Origin: Ahaetulla prasina
Taxonomy: Eukaryota > Chordata > Lepidosauria > Squamata > Colubridae
Length of the DNA: 64,000 nt
Direction: 5' to 3'
NCBI RefSeq assembly: GCF_028640845.1
Contig: NC_080540.1
Coordinates: 278,333,524 to 278,397,523 of the forward strand
Shown: positions 20,138 through 30,543 of the stretch, in pieces
Layout of the letters: each line of letters starts with the position of its first letter
Position numbering within the stretch: the first letter of the stretch is position 1
Made by a program: the position numbers and the translations under genes
Notes under the pieces: generated by a model
What the model saw: only the letters and a program-made list of their open reading frames with translations
What the model was told of the DNA's origin: nothing
The model's database searches: none

Positions 20138-20195
<58 letters not shown>
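20088..20195. repeat. (AT)n/(GT)n simple repeat at left border of Penelope-like element
   Basis: Imperfect AT and GTAT units, then a long AT run, between Bov-B piece one and the Penelope-like element. Peptides made only of Tyr, Ile and His here are artefacts. Confidence 0.92.
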
Positions 20196-20196
<1 letters not shown>

Positions 20197-20276
20197 TTTC
20201 TGAGGTTTTCGCGGGTGTTTGTATGTAGGTCTTTGGTTATTCGGGTTTTCTCCCGCGTAAAATTGGAAGTGTCTTG

Positions 20277-20314
20277 GCAACGTTTCGACGAAGTCTCATT
20301 CGTCATCTTCAGGC
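20277..20314 (-). ncRNA. Hammerhead-ribozyme-like core, left arm
   Basis: On the minus strand the core reads CTGAAGA (20312-20306), then a six-base-pair stem GACGAA/TTCGTC with a six-base loop, then GAAAC. This is the CUGANGA - stem II - GAAA layout of a hammerhead. Stem I is weak in this single copy. Penelope-like terminal repeats are known to carry hammerheads. Confidence 0.65.
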
Positions 20315-20373
20315 TTCAGCTTCGTGCTTCTAGGAGCAATGTGTGAATGCAGCTGTTTCTTCCTTTTTAACTG

Positions 20374-21268
20374 CTAGTGAGGGTTTGAACTGATTGGGTG
20401 GGAGCTTGGCTGTGCTCTGATTGGATGGGGTTTTTTTGTGCTCTGATTGGATGGGGGTGTGTCCTGTTTGGGTGGGGGCTTGGTTGTGCTCAGATTAATC
20501 TGAGTTGCAGGGGAATTTGAGCTGGTGAGTTGCATTGCTGTTGTTTGGCTTCGTGTTTGTGGTCGTGCTACATCTTCATAGTGGATGTCTGTCTGCTGTA
20601 TGTATGGATTGGAGGGGTTTGAAATGGCTAATGTTGCAGCTGCGGTCTGGCTTCTGGTCCTTGGTCGTGCTTCCTGATCAGTGTGGGTTTGGGTCTGCTT
20701 TCTGGGTGGATGTGTGGTGGTGACATCCTGTGTGGACCTCGTGAGTGTGGGTCTGGTGGGTCTCGTGTTAGGGACTCGTTTGTCAATAAGGGCGGGTTTC
20801 CAAATGGCTGGTAGGCGGGAGGTATCATCTCGTTTGTTCATGCTGTGTGGGCGTTTTTCTATCTCGATGGCTTCTCTGATTATTCTGTTGTTAAAGTGTT
20901 CAGTTTTGGCGATAGTTCTGGTCTTTTTGAAGTCAATATCGTGTCCTGTGGCTTTAAGGTGTTGGACCAGGGAAGAAGTTGGTTCCTCTTTTTTGACTGA
21001 GTTCTTGTGTTCTTCAATGCGTGCACTTATTCTTCTGTTGGTTTGTCCGATGTATGTGGTGGGGCAGGCGGTGCATGGGATTTCATATACTCCTTGATTT
21101 TCTAACTCAATTTTGTCTTTGGGGTTTCTTAGGATGGTGGATATTTTTTGGTTTGTGCAGAATGCTGTCTTGATGTTATGTTTGTGGAGGATCTTGCTGA
21201 TTCTGTCTGTGGTGCCTTTTATATATGGGAGGAGGGCTGTGCCGTTTTCTTGTTCTCTGTCTTGGATT
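20374..21268 (-). CDS. Penelope-like GIY-YIG endonuclease domain (open C-terminal part)
   Basis: One open frame of about 300 codons ending at 20374. The GIY-YIG nuclease begins GVYEIPC.AC (about 21090) with TTYIGQT (about 21060), followed by NRRISARIEEHK (catalytic Arg) and, further on, AIEIEKRPHSMN.RDD, a block expected to hold the acidic metal ligand. A two-cysteine IPCTAC pattern and a later His-rich block fit the linker finger of this group. After about residue 160 the chain is a low-complexity Thr/Pro/Gln tail that lies inside the terminal repeat. It is cut from the RT by a homopolymer frame change. Confidence 0.85.
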
Positions 21269-22088
21269 TTAGGGGGGGTTCTTTTGGATTAGTTTGGTAA
21301 TCTTATTTCTCTGGAATCCATTGGATGTTAGTACATTTGTGAGAGTGTAGTTCGGTTTTAGGTGTTGTTCGTCAGCTAAGCATTTTGTTCTAGAGATGAG
21401 TGTCTTGGCTACGGAGTTGATCTGTGCTGGGTGGTGGTGTGAGAGTGCATGCAGATAGCGGTTTGTGTGTGTTTTCTTCTGGTAGATGGTGTGTTCTAGG
21501 GAGCCATTGGGTTTCTTGTAGACTAAGACATCTAGGAAGGGAAGTTGGTTGTTAACTTCTGTTTCCATGGTGAACTGTATTTTGGGGTGTAGGCTATTGA
21601 GGTGTGTGAGGAAGTTGTCAAGTTTTTCTTTCCCATGTGGCCAGATTATGAAGGTGTCATCTACATATCTGAGCCAGAGTTTGGGTTTGTGATCAGATTT
21701 TTCTAGTGCTTGGGTTTCAAAGTGTTCCATGTAGAGGTTGGCAATGACAGGTGAGAGGGGTGATCCCATGGGTGCTCCTTCTATTTGTTTGTATTTTTGT
21801 CCGTTATAGATGAAGTATGTGTTGGATAGGCAGTGGTTGGTTAGATCTAGGATGTGCTTGGGGGGGGTTATATTTGTTTTGGATAGCTGTCAAGGCTTCT
21901 TTGATTGGCACTTGGGTGAAGAGGGATATGACATCAAAGCTCACGAGTAGGTCGCTGGGCTGTAAGTTTTGTTTCTTTATGATCTCTATGAACTGGAATG
22001 AGTTTTTTACGTGTGAGGTGATGGATTCTGCATAGGGCTGTAGTTGTTTGGCCAGAAATTTGGCTAGGTTTTGTAGAGGTGAACCCAC
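21269..22088 (-). pseudogene. Penelope-like reverse transcriptase, truncated and frameshifted
   Basis: The enzyme would prime reverse transcription at a nick made by its own endonuclease. Visible motifs in order: LLVSFDVISLFTQVPI (motif A with the catalytic Asp), GAPMGSPLSPVIANLYMEHF (motif B) and WLRYVDDTF (motif C, YVDD at about 21667-21656), then LPFLDVLVYK. The N-terminal part is missing. Motifs A and B lie in different frames; the break falls at a G8 run near 21858-21865. A further frame change at the G7 run near 21268-21274 separates it from the endonuclease part. Confidence 0.88.
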
Positions 22089-22457
22089 ACTGATCAGGAA
22101 GCACGACCAAGGACCAGAAGCCAGACCGCAGCTGCAACATTAGCCATTTCAAACCCCTCCAATACATACATACAGCAGACAGACATCCACTATGAAGATG
22201 TAGCACGACCACAAACACGAAGCCAAACAACAGCAATGCAACTCACCAGCTCAAATTCCCCTGCAACTCAGATTAATCTGAGCACAACCAAGCCCCCACC
22301 CAAACAGGACACACCCCCATCCAATCAGAGCACAAAAAAAACCCCATCCAATCAGAGCACAGCCAAGCTCCCACCCAATCAGTTCAAACCCTCACTAGCA
22401 GTTAAAAAGGAAGAAACAGCTGCATTCACACATTGCTCCTAGAAGCACGAAGCTGAA

Positions 22458-22496
22458 GCCTGAAGATGACGAATGAGACTTCGTCGAAACGTTGCC
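22458..22496 (+). ncRNA. Hammerhead-ribozyme-like core, right arm
   Basis: Same core on the plus strand: CTGAAGA at 22460-22466, stem II GACGAA (22468-22473) with TTCGTC (22480-22485), GAAAC at 22486-22490, then GTTGCC. The core is identical to the left arm. The candidate cleavage site is the GTT just after the core, with a two-pair stem III as in minimal hammerheads of this class. Confidence 0.65.
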
Positions 22497-22540
22497 AAGA
22501 CACTTCCAATTTCTGCGGAGAAAACCGAATAACCAAGACC

Positions 22541-22660
<120 letters not shown>

Positions 22661-22733
22661 TATATATTATATAGCTACTTCATGCTTATGCTTATATATA
22701 TTGTTGTGACAAAATAAATAAATAAATAAAAAC

Positions 22734-23258
22734 CTTAAAAGACGCTTCCTCCTGGGAAGGAAAGCTATGGCAAATCTAGACAGCATACAAAAAGGCAGAG
22801 ACATCACCCTGCCAACAAAAGTATGTATAGTCAAGGCTATGGTTTTTGCAGTTGCAATGTATGGCTATGAAAGTTGAACCATAAGAAAGGCTGAACGCCA
22901 AAGAATTGAGGCCTTTGAACTATGGTGCTGGAGAAGACTCCTGCGAGTCCCTTGGACTGCAAGGCGATCAAACTGGTCAGTCCTAGAGGAGATTAACCCT
23001 GACTGCTGTTTAGAAGGCCAGATCCTGAAGATGAAACACAAATACTTTGGCCATCTAATGAGAAGGAAGGACTCACTGGAGAAGAGCCTAATGCTGGGAA
23101 CGATTGAGGGCAAAAGAAGAATGGGACGACAAAGAACGAGACGGCTGGATGTAGTCATTGAAGCAGTCAGCATGAGCTTAAACCGACTCCAGAGGATGGT
23201 AGAGGACAGGAAGACCTGGAGGAACGTTGTCCATGAGATCGCAATGGGTCAGACATGA
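22734..23258 (+). pseudogene. Bov-B pol C-terminus
   Basis: C-terminal part of the Bov-B reverse transcriptase polyprotein, downstream of the RT core. Blocks seen in order: GRKAMANLDSIQKGRDITLP, TKVCIVKAMVFAVAMYGYES, stop (TGA at about 22876), AFELWCWRRLLRVPWTARRS, ILKMKHKYFGHLMRRKDSLE, SLMLGTIEGKRRMGRQR and DRKTWRNVVHEIAMGQT with a final stop at 23256-23258. A single in-frame stop breaks an otherwise open frame, so this copy is comparatively young. The TWRNVVH..A..QT end is the Bov-B signature. Confidence 0.88.
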
Positions 23259-23285
23259 CTTTGCAACTAACAATAACAACAACAA

Positions 23286-23900
23286 GGTAAGGACTCCCTG
23301 TATTGGCTCAGATTTTCTGATAAAGATGCCCTCACCAAAGAAGAACTTCTCTTCTCTTCCCTTCCATAAAATCATAGTTTTGGGGCTGGAATATTTACAG
23401 GGAGAAAGCGAGACTATTTTCCTCTGTGAGATTTCCTGCCCTAGTTTTGCATCCAAACTGCTGATCTTTGCCAATAACAAGGGGGATTGTGTGGTAGGAC
23501 AGCAAGTTAATCACACACTTCAGTGTGGTTGGTCCTCTTGAACCATTTGGCAAAACAGAAATGGAACAAAGCAGGAAATATGTCCTTGCTGCAGAGTGCA
23601 TAGAGTTGACAACTAATCTACAGTTGCATTGCCCAATTCTCAGAGCTATATTCCTGAATCATCTGGAGGGCACTAGGTTAGCGGAGGCTTATCTAGAAGG
23701 AAACTCGCTGGAGGCATTTGGTTCGTCAAATAAATTAAATATATATTTCGCCCTGACAAGCTTGGAGCCAACCTTCTCCAGAATTTAATGACTCAGACAT
23801 CAACAAAGGTATGTGAAGGGTAGAAATCGCACATCCCAGGTTTAGCGCTTAGATTCTTACAATATCATTTGGCAACTGGCAGCAACTGGCCAACTTTACC
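23286..23900. other. Stretch without recognised feature
   Basis: No named repeat or gene found. Frames up to 104 codons (23227-23541) start in the Bov-B tail and carry no motif. Confidence 0.4.
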
Positions 23901-23968
23901 TGGGTTTGGAAACTTAAGCAGGATTTGCCCTGGTTTACTCTTGGATGGGAACCAACAAAGCTGTAGAC
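23901..23968 (+). repeat. 5S rRNA-like fragment (5S-derived SINE or pseudogene)
   Basis: GGAAACTTAAGCAGG, then GCCCTGGTTTACTCTTGGA and GGATGGGAACC match the 5S rRNA internal promoter (A box, intermediate element, C box) in the right order and spacing, with scattered changes. The first 40 bases of 5S rRNA are not recognisable. Confidence 0.6.
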
Positions 23969-24339
23969 CAGACCAGGGTGCTCATATATTTAGATTTGTA
24001 GATTTGCAGAGAGGAGGTCAGATAACAAGACAGTGTGTCACAACATTGCAGTGCAAACTTCATTTCAAGTGTGGGCACATTTGAAAGGTACAATTACCTC
24101 ATAACACATTTCATTATTTTGATACCTTCATGGTTCAGTTCAGTTCAAATGAGTATAAAGATTTGTTGCAGGCTTAAACTCTCTACAGGAATCTGAGCTA
24201 TTAATGGTCAAGGGAAATTAGGGGAAAGAAAGAATTCAAGGTGGAATGTACTTAGATCTCTTGCAGGCACACAATAATTCATGACTTATGATGTGTTTGA
24301 CCCTTCCCTTGGGCTCAGCCAGGTCATCTCCTACAATTG
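23969..24339. other. Stretch without recognised feature
   Basis: Nothing recognised. If the 5S-like piece heads a SINE, its body would lie here, but I cannot identify one. Confidence 0.35.
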
Positions 24340-24738
24340 GCTAAAACATACAATGAACAGTTGCAAGTACTTGGCATGGCTAGTCTAGTGAAGAGAAGGC
24401 CAGGGGAGTCGTGATAGCAGTGTTCCAATGTTTGAGGGGCTGCCACAGAAAGGAGAGGGTCAAGGTATTTTCCAAAGCACCCAAAGGCCAGACAAGGAAT
24501 ACTGGATGGAAACAGATCAAGGAGAGATTCAACTTAGAAATAAGGAGAAATGTTCTGACAATGAGAACAATCAACCAATGGAACAGCTTGCCTTCAGAAG
24601 TTGTGGGAGCTTCATCACTGGAAGTTTTCAAGAAGAAACTGGACAGCCACCTGTCAGAAATGGTGTAGGGTCTCCTGCTTGGGCAGGGGGTTGGACTAGA
24701 TGACCTACAAGGTCCCTTCCAACATTGTTAATATGTTA
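24340..24738 (+). mobile_element. CR1 LINE 3' end
   Basis: Translates as RGCHRKERVKVFSKAPKGQTR, then IKERFNLEIRRNVLTMRTIN and WNSLPSEVVGASSLEVFKKK, SHLSEMV-stop (24666-24668 region), then GGGTTGGACTAGATGACC and a short tail. One open frame covers the last 85 codons. Confidence 0.87.
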
Positions 24739-24954
24739 GATCTGTTAGATGTGCAGTTGATAACTACATTTCAAGCCTATCTTAGTTGTTCAATAGGATG
24801 TCTAATTTTAAGTTGGCCAGTTAATATGAAAAATATTAATGCACACACATTTCAATAAACCATGCTTTGCTTTAACAAATCAAACACATTCACAGAAGGT
24901 CCAAAAATCAAGCTGGTAGACATGACTGCATAATCAGAGCGCCATTCTTTTTTT

Positions 24955-25350
24955 AAAAGAGGTAGTCCTCAACTTACAACCATTCATTTATTGACCATTC
25001 AAACATACAACAGCAGTGAAAAAAATGCAACCAATTTTTTTACACTTATGACTGTTGCAGCATCCCCACAGTCACCTGATCAAACTTTGGATGCTTGGCA
25101 ATCGGCATGTATTTACAATAGTTGCAGCATTCCAAGGTCCCGGAATTTACAACCTTCTTTGGGAGCTTCGGACAAGCAAAAGTCAAGAGACGAAGCCAGA
25201 TTTGCTTATCAACTGCACGATTTACTTAACAACTCTAGTGTTTTGCTTAACAGCCATGGCCAAAAAGTCATAAAATGAGGCACAGCTCACTTAACATCCA
25301 TCTTGCTTAGCAACAGAAACGTTGGGTTCTACTGTGGTTGTATATTGAGG
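24955..25350. repeat. GTAGTC repeat family, near full copy
   Basis: Starts AGAGGTAGTCCTCAACTTACAA and proceeds through AAAAATGCAACCAATT, TTGGCAATCGGC, ACTTAACAACTCTAG and GGTTGTATATTGAGG. Both terminal blocks are present. Frames inside it are chance. Confidence 0.7.
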
Positions 25351-25393
25351 AAGGAGTAGATGTGTGTGACAATGCATGTAAAAAGGGGGCAGA

Positions 25394-25703
25394 CCAGTGG
25401 TGAAATCTAAATTTCTTTCTTACGGGTTCTTTGCGCATGGCTTGGTGGGCGTGGCTTGGTGGGGTCATGTGACTGGGTGGGCAAGGCTATGTGACTGGGG
25501 GATCAAAAGACAGAAACTCACTAACAATTTCCTGCTGGAGCAGGGCTGGACTAGATTACCTCCAGGTCCCTTCCAGCCCTGGATTATCCTCTGAAGCTAC
25601 GTCTAGTGCCAGGTTTGTAGTCCTTCCTTCCTCTCCTTTTCCTTCCTTCCTTCCTTTCTTCCTTCCTTTCTTCCTTCCTTCCTTCCTTCCTTCCTTCCTT
25701 CCT

Positions 25704-25776
<73 letters not shown>

Positions 25777-26117
25777 ATCTCTAACGAACTCCCCCCCCAT
25801 TTTTTGCCTAGCAGGCTTCAGCTTTTTTACCTTTTAAAAAATGGTTTTAAAAGTTTTTTTTAAAAAGCCTCTGAGGATCAGGTACCCCAACTGGGATCAT
25901 CAGAGCCTTGTTTTAACCCTTTAAAAGCATTTTTTACAACCTCTTCCGCCAAAGAAGTTGTTAAAAAAAACATTTTTAAAAGTAAAAAAAAAAGGCTCTG
26001 ACGATCGCGTGGCTCAGCTGGGCATGGGGGGGGAAGGGATTTTTGCTACCGGTTCTCCGAACGACCTGCCACCATTGCTACCGAATTGACAGATCCGGTC
26101 CAACCTGGGAGCATTTC
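25394..26117. mobile_element. hAT-type element, family F, with a large pyrimidine microsatellite
   Basis: The left end is CAGTGGTGAAATCTAAAT. The right end is the inverse of the family F left end seen at 45206 (GGTCCAACCTGGGAGCATTTC), lacking the last bases. Interior: GGCTTGGTGGGCGTGG words, then CR1-like GGGCTGGACTAGATTACC (a fragment), then the microsatellite and mirrored AAAAAGCCTCTGA blocks. Confidence 0.65.
25618..25790. repeat. (CCTT)n/(CTTT)n/(CT)n simple repeat
   Basis: Pure pyrimidine strand of about 170 bases in three successive unit types, inside a hAT-type element. Confidence 0.94.
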
Positions 26118-26689
26118 AGGCAGATGTTTGTAAAGTGGTAGCCGCCATTTTGACTTTTTTGACTTGCATACATCCCTGCCATCATTAAACAAGGGCAACG
26201 AGCTATAAATGTTAATAGTCAATTCTTAGTACTGGCGGGTAAATCTACACATGATAATAATAAAGTCAAAGTCAAAGAAAGTGCTTAGCATCATACGTGA
26301 ATCTAACCAAGAATAACGTTGATGCTGAATTCCAGAAGCTGGACGTAAATGATACTCATGCAGTTGTGTACATGTGGCCTTCCCATAAAGACAGAGCAAG
26401 CAAACCATCTATTCTTTTGTCTCATTCCTCTCCTGTAATTTAGCAAAGCAAACTTGAACTGGCAACTTTAAATTGTATTTCTGGTCTTTAAACACACCCA
26501 CACACACCCACATATATGCATTTGGGAGTGAGTCACTAGTCCTGAGTGTAAGATTCAAAGGTGACCACAAGGTTGATGCAGCATCTATCCAGCAGTCTTA
26601 ACACTGCTATTCAAGCCCTTTCATTTGCTATTCCTTCTGCCAAGGAAGGTTTTCACAAGAGCGCATCTGATGAGTATTGACAACTTTGG
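26118..26689. other. Stretch without recognised feature
   Basis: Unassigned. Short ACAC-rich run near 26490-26515. Confidence 0.4.
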
Positions 26690-27044
26690 GGCTTATGCAG
26701 TGGTGGGATTCAAATTTTTTTACTACTGGTTCTGTGGGTGTGGCTTGGTGGGTGTGGCATGGTGGATATGGCTTGGTGGGAGTGGGCGGGTAAGGATACT
26801 GTAAAATCTCCATTCCCATCCCACTCCAGGGGAAGGATACTGTAAAATCTCCATTCCCTCCCCACTCTACAGGAAGATTACTGCAAAATCCTCATTTCCT
26901 CAGCTGGGACTTGTGAGGCAGAGAGTAGATGGGTGTGGGGCAAGTTAGAGGTGGTATTTACTGGTTCTCCGAAGTACTCAAAATTTCTGCTACTGGTTCT
27001 CCAGAACTGGTCAGAACCTGCTGAAACCCACCTGTGGGCTTATG
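26690..27044. mobile_element. hAT-type MITE, family A (339 bp)
   Basis: Element 26698-27036 starts CAGTGGTGGGATTCAAAT and ends TGAAACCCACCTGTG. The perfect 8-bp duplication GGCTTATG is at 26690-26697 and 27037-27044. An internal block (AAGGATACTGTAAAATCTCC) is tandemly duplicated, which makes this copy longer than its relatives. Confidence 0.9.
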
Positions 27045-27071
27045 TTTCCTAAATTACGATATATAGTAAAC

Positions 27072-27160
27072 CAGTGTTTTTCAAACTTGGGACCTTTAAA
27101 GATGTAGACTTCAAGAATATAACCCCATCAGCTTTGGAAGTTATGGTTCACTTCAGCAAG
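27072..27160. mobile_element. Eroded single arm of the palindromic hAT MITE
   Basis: CCAGTGTTTTTCAAACTTGG followed by a degraded GATGTAGACTTCAAG block. The second arm is not found. Confidence 0.5.
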
Positions 27161-27899
27161 GCTCAAAGAAGAAGCAATACCATTTCCTTCTATTATCCTC
27201 GACAAAGTGAAGGTTTCTCTCCTCTCATTGATCAAACAAAGGAAATCCTTTTACATCAATAACTTCACTTACCATTACTGAAGTGTTCAAATTAGTCCTT
27301 TTCTAAACTGTCTCCTTCAAACTTTTTGGCTAGTGGTAGCCTAGCTTAGCCTCCCACACAACGATCAACACACCTTATGCCCAATCATAAGATTCGATGA
27401 TGAACAGTCTGAAAGGCTATGAAAGGCTATAGCCTAACCACAGGATCTCCAACCTGGATCAACACATTTGGCATGCCGTGAAATAAATGTAACTAATGAT
27501 AAAACTTCAATTTACCCCTTGAACCTGGCTATTTCCAAAATAACTGATATGGTGGTGTCAGCTACTCTAAGATATCTTCTAAAGAATGTCTCTGAAACCT
27601 ATGTAAGGCTCAAAAACTGATTCTGCTTGAGACTTCTGGACTCTCATATTTTACAGAGAGGAGAGGGGAGGGGAGGGGAGGGGAGAGGAGAGGAGATTAG
27701 GTGGGGCTGATGCTAATGGAGGTATCATCAAACATGTTAGCATTCATGAGTACCAATCTCCTCCACCAATAACCAACATTAGGGAGATCTAGGATTGTAT
27801 CTTTTATAGTTTTTAATGCATTTCCTTGTAGAATTTCCAGACTCTTCCATGATGAAAAATGAATGACCACAGAAATAGGCAAATAGCATCCCTCTAGTT
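27161..27899. other. Unrecognised, with a (GGGGA)n run
   Basis: A purine run of about eight GGGGA/GGAGA units lies at 27656-27695. The remainder is unassigned. Confidence 0.5.
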
Positions 27900-28050
27900 C
27901 AGTGTTTTTCAACCATGGCAACTTTAAGATCTGTGATCTTCCACTCCCAGAATTATCCAGCAAGCTTCCTCAGCAAGGTGGCTGGGGAATTCTGGGAATT
28001 GACATCCATAGCTCTTAAAGTTGCTAAGATTAAGCAACATTGCTCTGGAT
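27892..28050. mobile_element. Palindromic hAT MITE, aged copy
   Basis: Element 27900-28042 has two recognisable arms (CCCAGAATTATCCAGC and GCTGGGGAATTCTGGG) and ends CAGTGTTTTTCAACC and GCAACATTG. Flanking octamers CTCTAGTT and CTCTGGAT agree at six of eight bases. Confidence 0.75.
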
Positions 28051-28059
28051 GTTGGTTTT

Positions 28060-28208
28060 CAAAAGGGGTGGGTTACACTTACCTTCGCTACTGGTCCGTG
28101 AGAGAGTCCATGATGATGTCCGGATGGGTGGATGGGTGGGCGGAGCCTCCCGCCACCGTTACTACCAGTTCGCAAGATCTGGACTGAACCGGTAGCAACC
28201 CACCACTG
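28060..28208. mobile_element. hAT-type MITE, family C variant
   Basis: Holds GGTGGGTTACACTTACCTTC, the GGCGGAGCCTCCCGCC core and the end CGGTAGCAACCCACCACTG. Same family as 8695-8845. The duplication is unclear. Confidence 0.75.
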
Positions 28209-28864
28209 GTTTCCAATCACTAGACTTAGAATAAGTTTATTGTTACTTTAAATGTTCACTAATCAGCATACAGTAAAATGAAGTTTCATTGCATACAGCT
28301 CTCAAAGGATCACCACCGCCAATATACACTACATAAACATGACCAAAAAATTATGCATATACACACATACCCACATATATTCTATAGCACAGAAACAATA
28401 CAGTTCAGATGTACAGTTCAGATGTATACATGTACATGGCAAGAAAAACGAATCTTGCGAGTTTACCAGACGGATGGCATACGATAATTCCCTGTCAATG
28501 TAAGCAAGTCAGGGAAGATGGAAACTGGACTCCTAACAACTTCCAGAATGTTGGAGATTGCTCCAGGATGAAATTAATTTAAACACCAAACAAGCAACCA
28601 AAATTCAATAGCAACACATAATATTAGAAAAATGCTTTTTCAAGAATGTCACACCAAGATTTTTTTAAAGGCCAAGACATTTTGGGGGGGATTCCATAGT
28701 TGGCACCAAATCAGTCTGTCTAGAAACAATATCCAAATGGATATTTCAAAATCAGCTACAGGTTCCTTATCAATTATTACCTCGCCTGTTACAGCAGCTT
28801 CGAGCATATAGTGATTCTGATATAGTTGACTTTGAGTAATTCATAATGCAATCCTCTGCTTGTC
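28209..28864. other. Stretch without recognised feature
   Basis: No repeat or gene recognised. Confidence 0.4.
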
Positions 28865-28865
28865 T

Positions 28866-29803
28866 GCCAAGCAATAAAATTTATTGAATTCAATAAAATA
28901 TAAGTCTCAGACAAGTATCAAATTTGCAGATGACACCAAGCTGGCAGGAATAGCCAACACTCCAGAAGATAGGCTCAGGATACGGAAGGATCTTGACAGA
29001 CTTGAACATTGGGCGGTAACTAACAAAATGAAATTCAACAGTGAAAAAAGTAAGGTTCTATATTTAGGCAAAAAAACCCAAAATGCACAGGTACCGTATA
29101 TGTGGCACCTTGCTCAATAGTAGTACCTGTGAGAGGGATCTTGGAGTCCTAGTGGACAACCATTTAGATATGAGCCAGCAGTGTGCAGCAGCTGCCAAAA
29201 AAGCCAACACAGTTCTGGGCTGCATAAACAGAGGGATAGAATCAAGATTACGTGAAGTGTTAGTGCCACTTTATAATGCCTTGGTAAGGCCACACTTGGA
29301 ATATTGCATTCAGTTTTGGTCGCCACGATGTAAAAAAGACGTTAAGACTCTAGAAAGAGTGCAGAGAAGAGCAACAAAGATGATTAGGGGACTGGAGGCT
29401 AAAACATATGAAGAACGGTTGCAGGAACTGAGTATGTCTAGTTTAATAAAAAGAAGGACTAGGGGAGACATGATAGCAGTGTTCCAATATCTCAGGGGCT
29501 GCCACAAAGAAGAGGGAGTTGAGCTGTTCTCCAAAGCACCTGAGGGCAGGACAAGAAGCAGTGGGTGGAAACTAATCAAGGAGAGAAGCAACTTAGAACT
29601 AAGAAGAAATTTCCTGACAGTTAGAACAATCAATAAGTGGAACAACTTGCCTGCAGAAGTTGTGAATGTACCAAAACTGGAAATTTTAAAGAAAATGTTG
29701 GATAGCCATTTGTCTGAAATGGTATAGGGTTTCCTGCCTCGGCAGGGGGTTGGACTAGAAGACCTCTAAGATCCCTTCCAACTCTTATGTTATGTTATGT
29801 TAT
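28866..29803 (+). mobile_element. CR1 LINE, longest copy (about 940 bp)
   Basis: Starts inside the RT domain and continues to the CR1 3' end. After the stop come GGGGGTTGGACTAGAAGACC and a tail of ATGTT units (29782-29803) in place of the ATTCT-type tail of other copies. It is 5'-truncated. Confidence 0.9.
28884..29727 (+). pseudogene. CR1 reverse transcriptase C-terminal half, one frameshift
   Basis: Two frames, 28884-29090 and 29083-29727. The first has IKFADDTKLAGIA (catalytic FADD), then LEHWAVTNKMKFNSEKSKV and LYLGKK. The second has [68 protein letters not shown] and [16 protein letters not shown] up to the stop after SHLSEMV. A single frame change in the AAAAAAACCC run near 29072-29082 divides them. 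The N-terminal endonuclease is absent. Low damage suggests a fairly recent insertion. Confidence 0.88.
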
Positions 29804-29837
29804 CTGCAGGATGCACGTAAATCAAAAGTGAGGGGTT

Positions 29838-29985
29838 CTTGGTGGTCTCTGAGTTTGGTGGTTTTCTGGCAGACATTTGATTACCCAAACTAGGGAAGCT
29901 CATCAGCACTGATAATGTTCTCAAATTACTCATTTGAGTAATGAAATGTCTCCCAGAAAATAACCAAGCTTAGAGAGCACCAAGG
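29838..29985 (+). repeat. Penelope-like terminal fragment with inverted arms and hammerhead-like core
   Basis: TTGGTGGTTTTCTGGCAGAC at the left is the near inverse of the right side (TCTCCCAGAAAATAACCAA). Between them lies a plus-strand core: CTGATAA at about 29909, a stem CTCAAAT/ATTTGAG with a five-base loop, then TAATGAAATGTC. It resembles CUGAUGA - stem II - GAAAC with one change in each core block. The family is different from the 20-22.5 kb element. Confidence 0.5.
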
Positions 29986-30543
29986 ACCCTTCATTTCAGC
30001 CCCGAGCTACAAATATTCTCCTTTATCGGGAAATCAAAACTGCAATTTTAACTCCTCCTAATTTTCCAACAATGTGATGTTGTTATGTTTTGGCTTACTG
30101 TGATATGTGTGTACCTACCCAGTTCCTGTGATTTGCACACCATAGTTAGTAAATGATATGGGCTTGTCTACTATGACTTTTAGCCAATTATAGCAAATAC
30201 AAACCACACTATAAGGTAAAAAAAGTGAATTCTACCTTCTGTTTTCCTCATCCAGATAAATGATTGTGCCCCTTATTAGGCTGTCTATATATGCCCTGAT
30301 TTCTAAAGAGAATAGATTTCACCTCTTTCACAAAGATAGAAATGTGCACAATAAAATAAAAACGTATGGCTAATTATTATGTTTAGAAATACATTTAAAA
30401 ATAGCTTCCATAATTTTCATTGTGAACTGTATTTCAGTATTGCACTCTTCCAGAGGAGAGAGGTTGATGAGTTTCTTTCTTGAGAAATTAGAATCTCAGT
30501 CCAGCAAGGATTACATCACAAGTTAACCTTCATTTAGCAAAAG
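29986..30543. other. Stretch without recognised feature
   Basis: AT-rich and unassigned. Confidence 0.4.

Noticed and set aside
22236..22442. Plus-strand frame in the right arm of the Penelope-like element
   Set aside because: It is the low-complexity C-terminal tail seen in the inverted arm, without the endonuclease domain.
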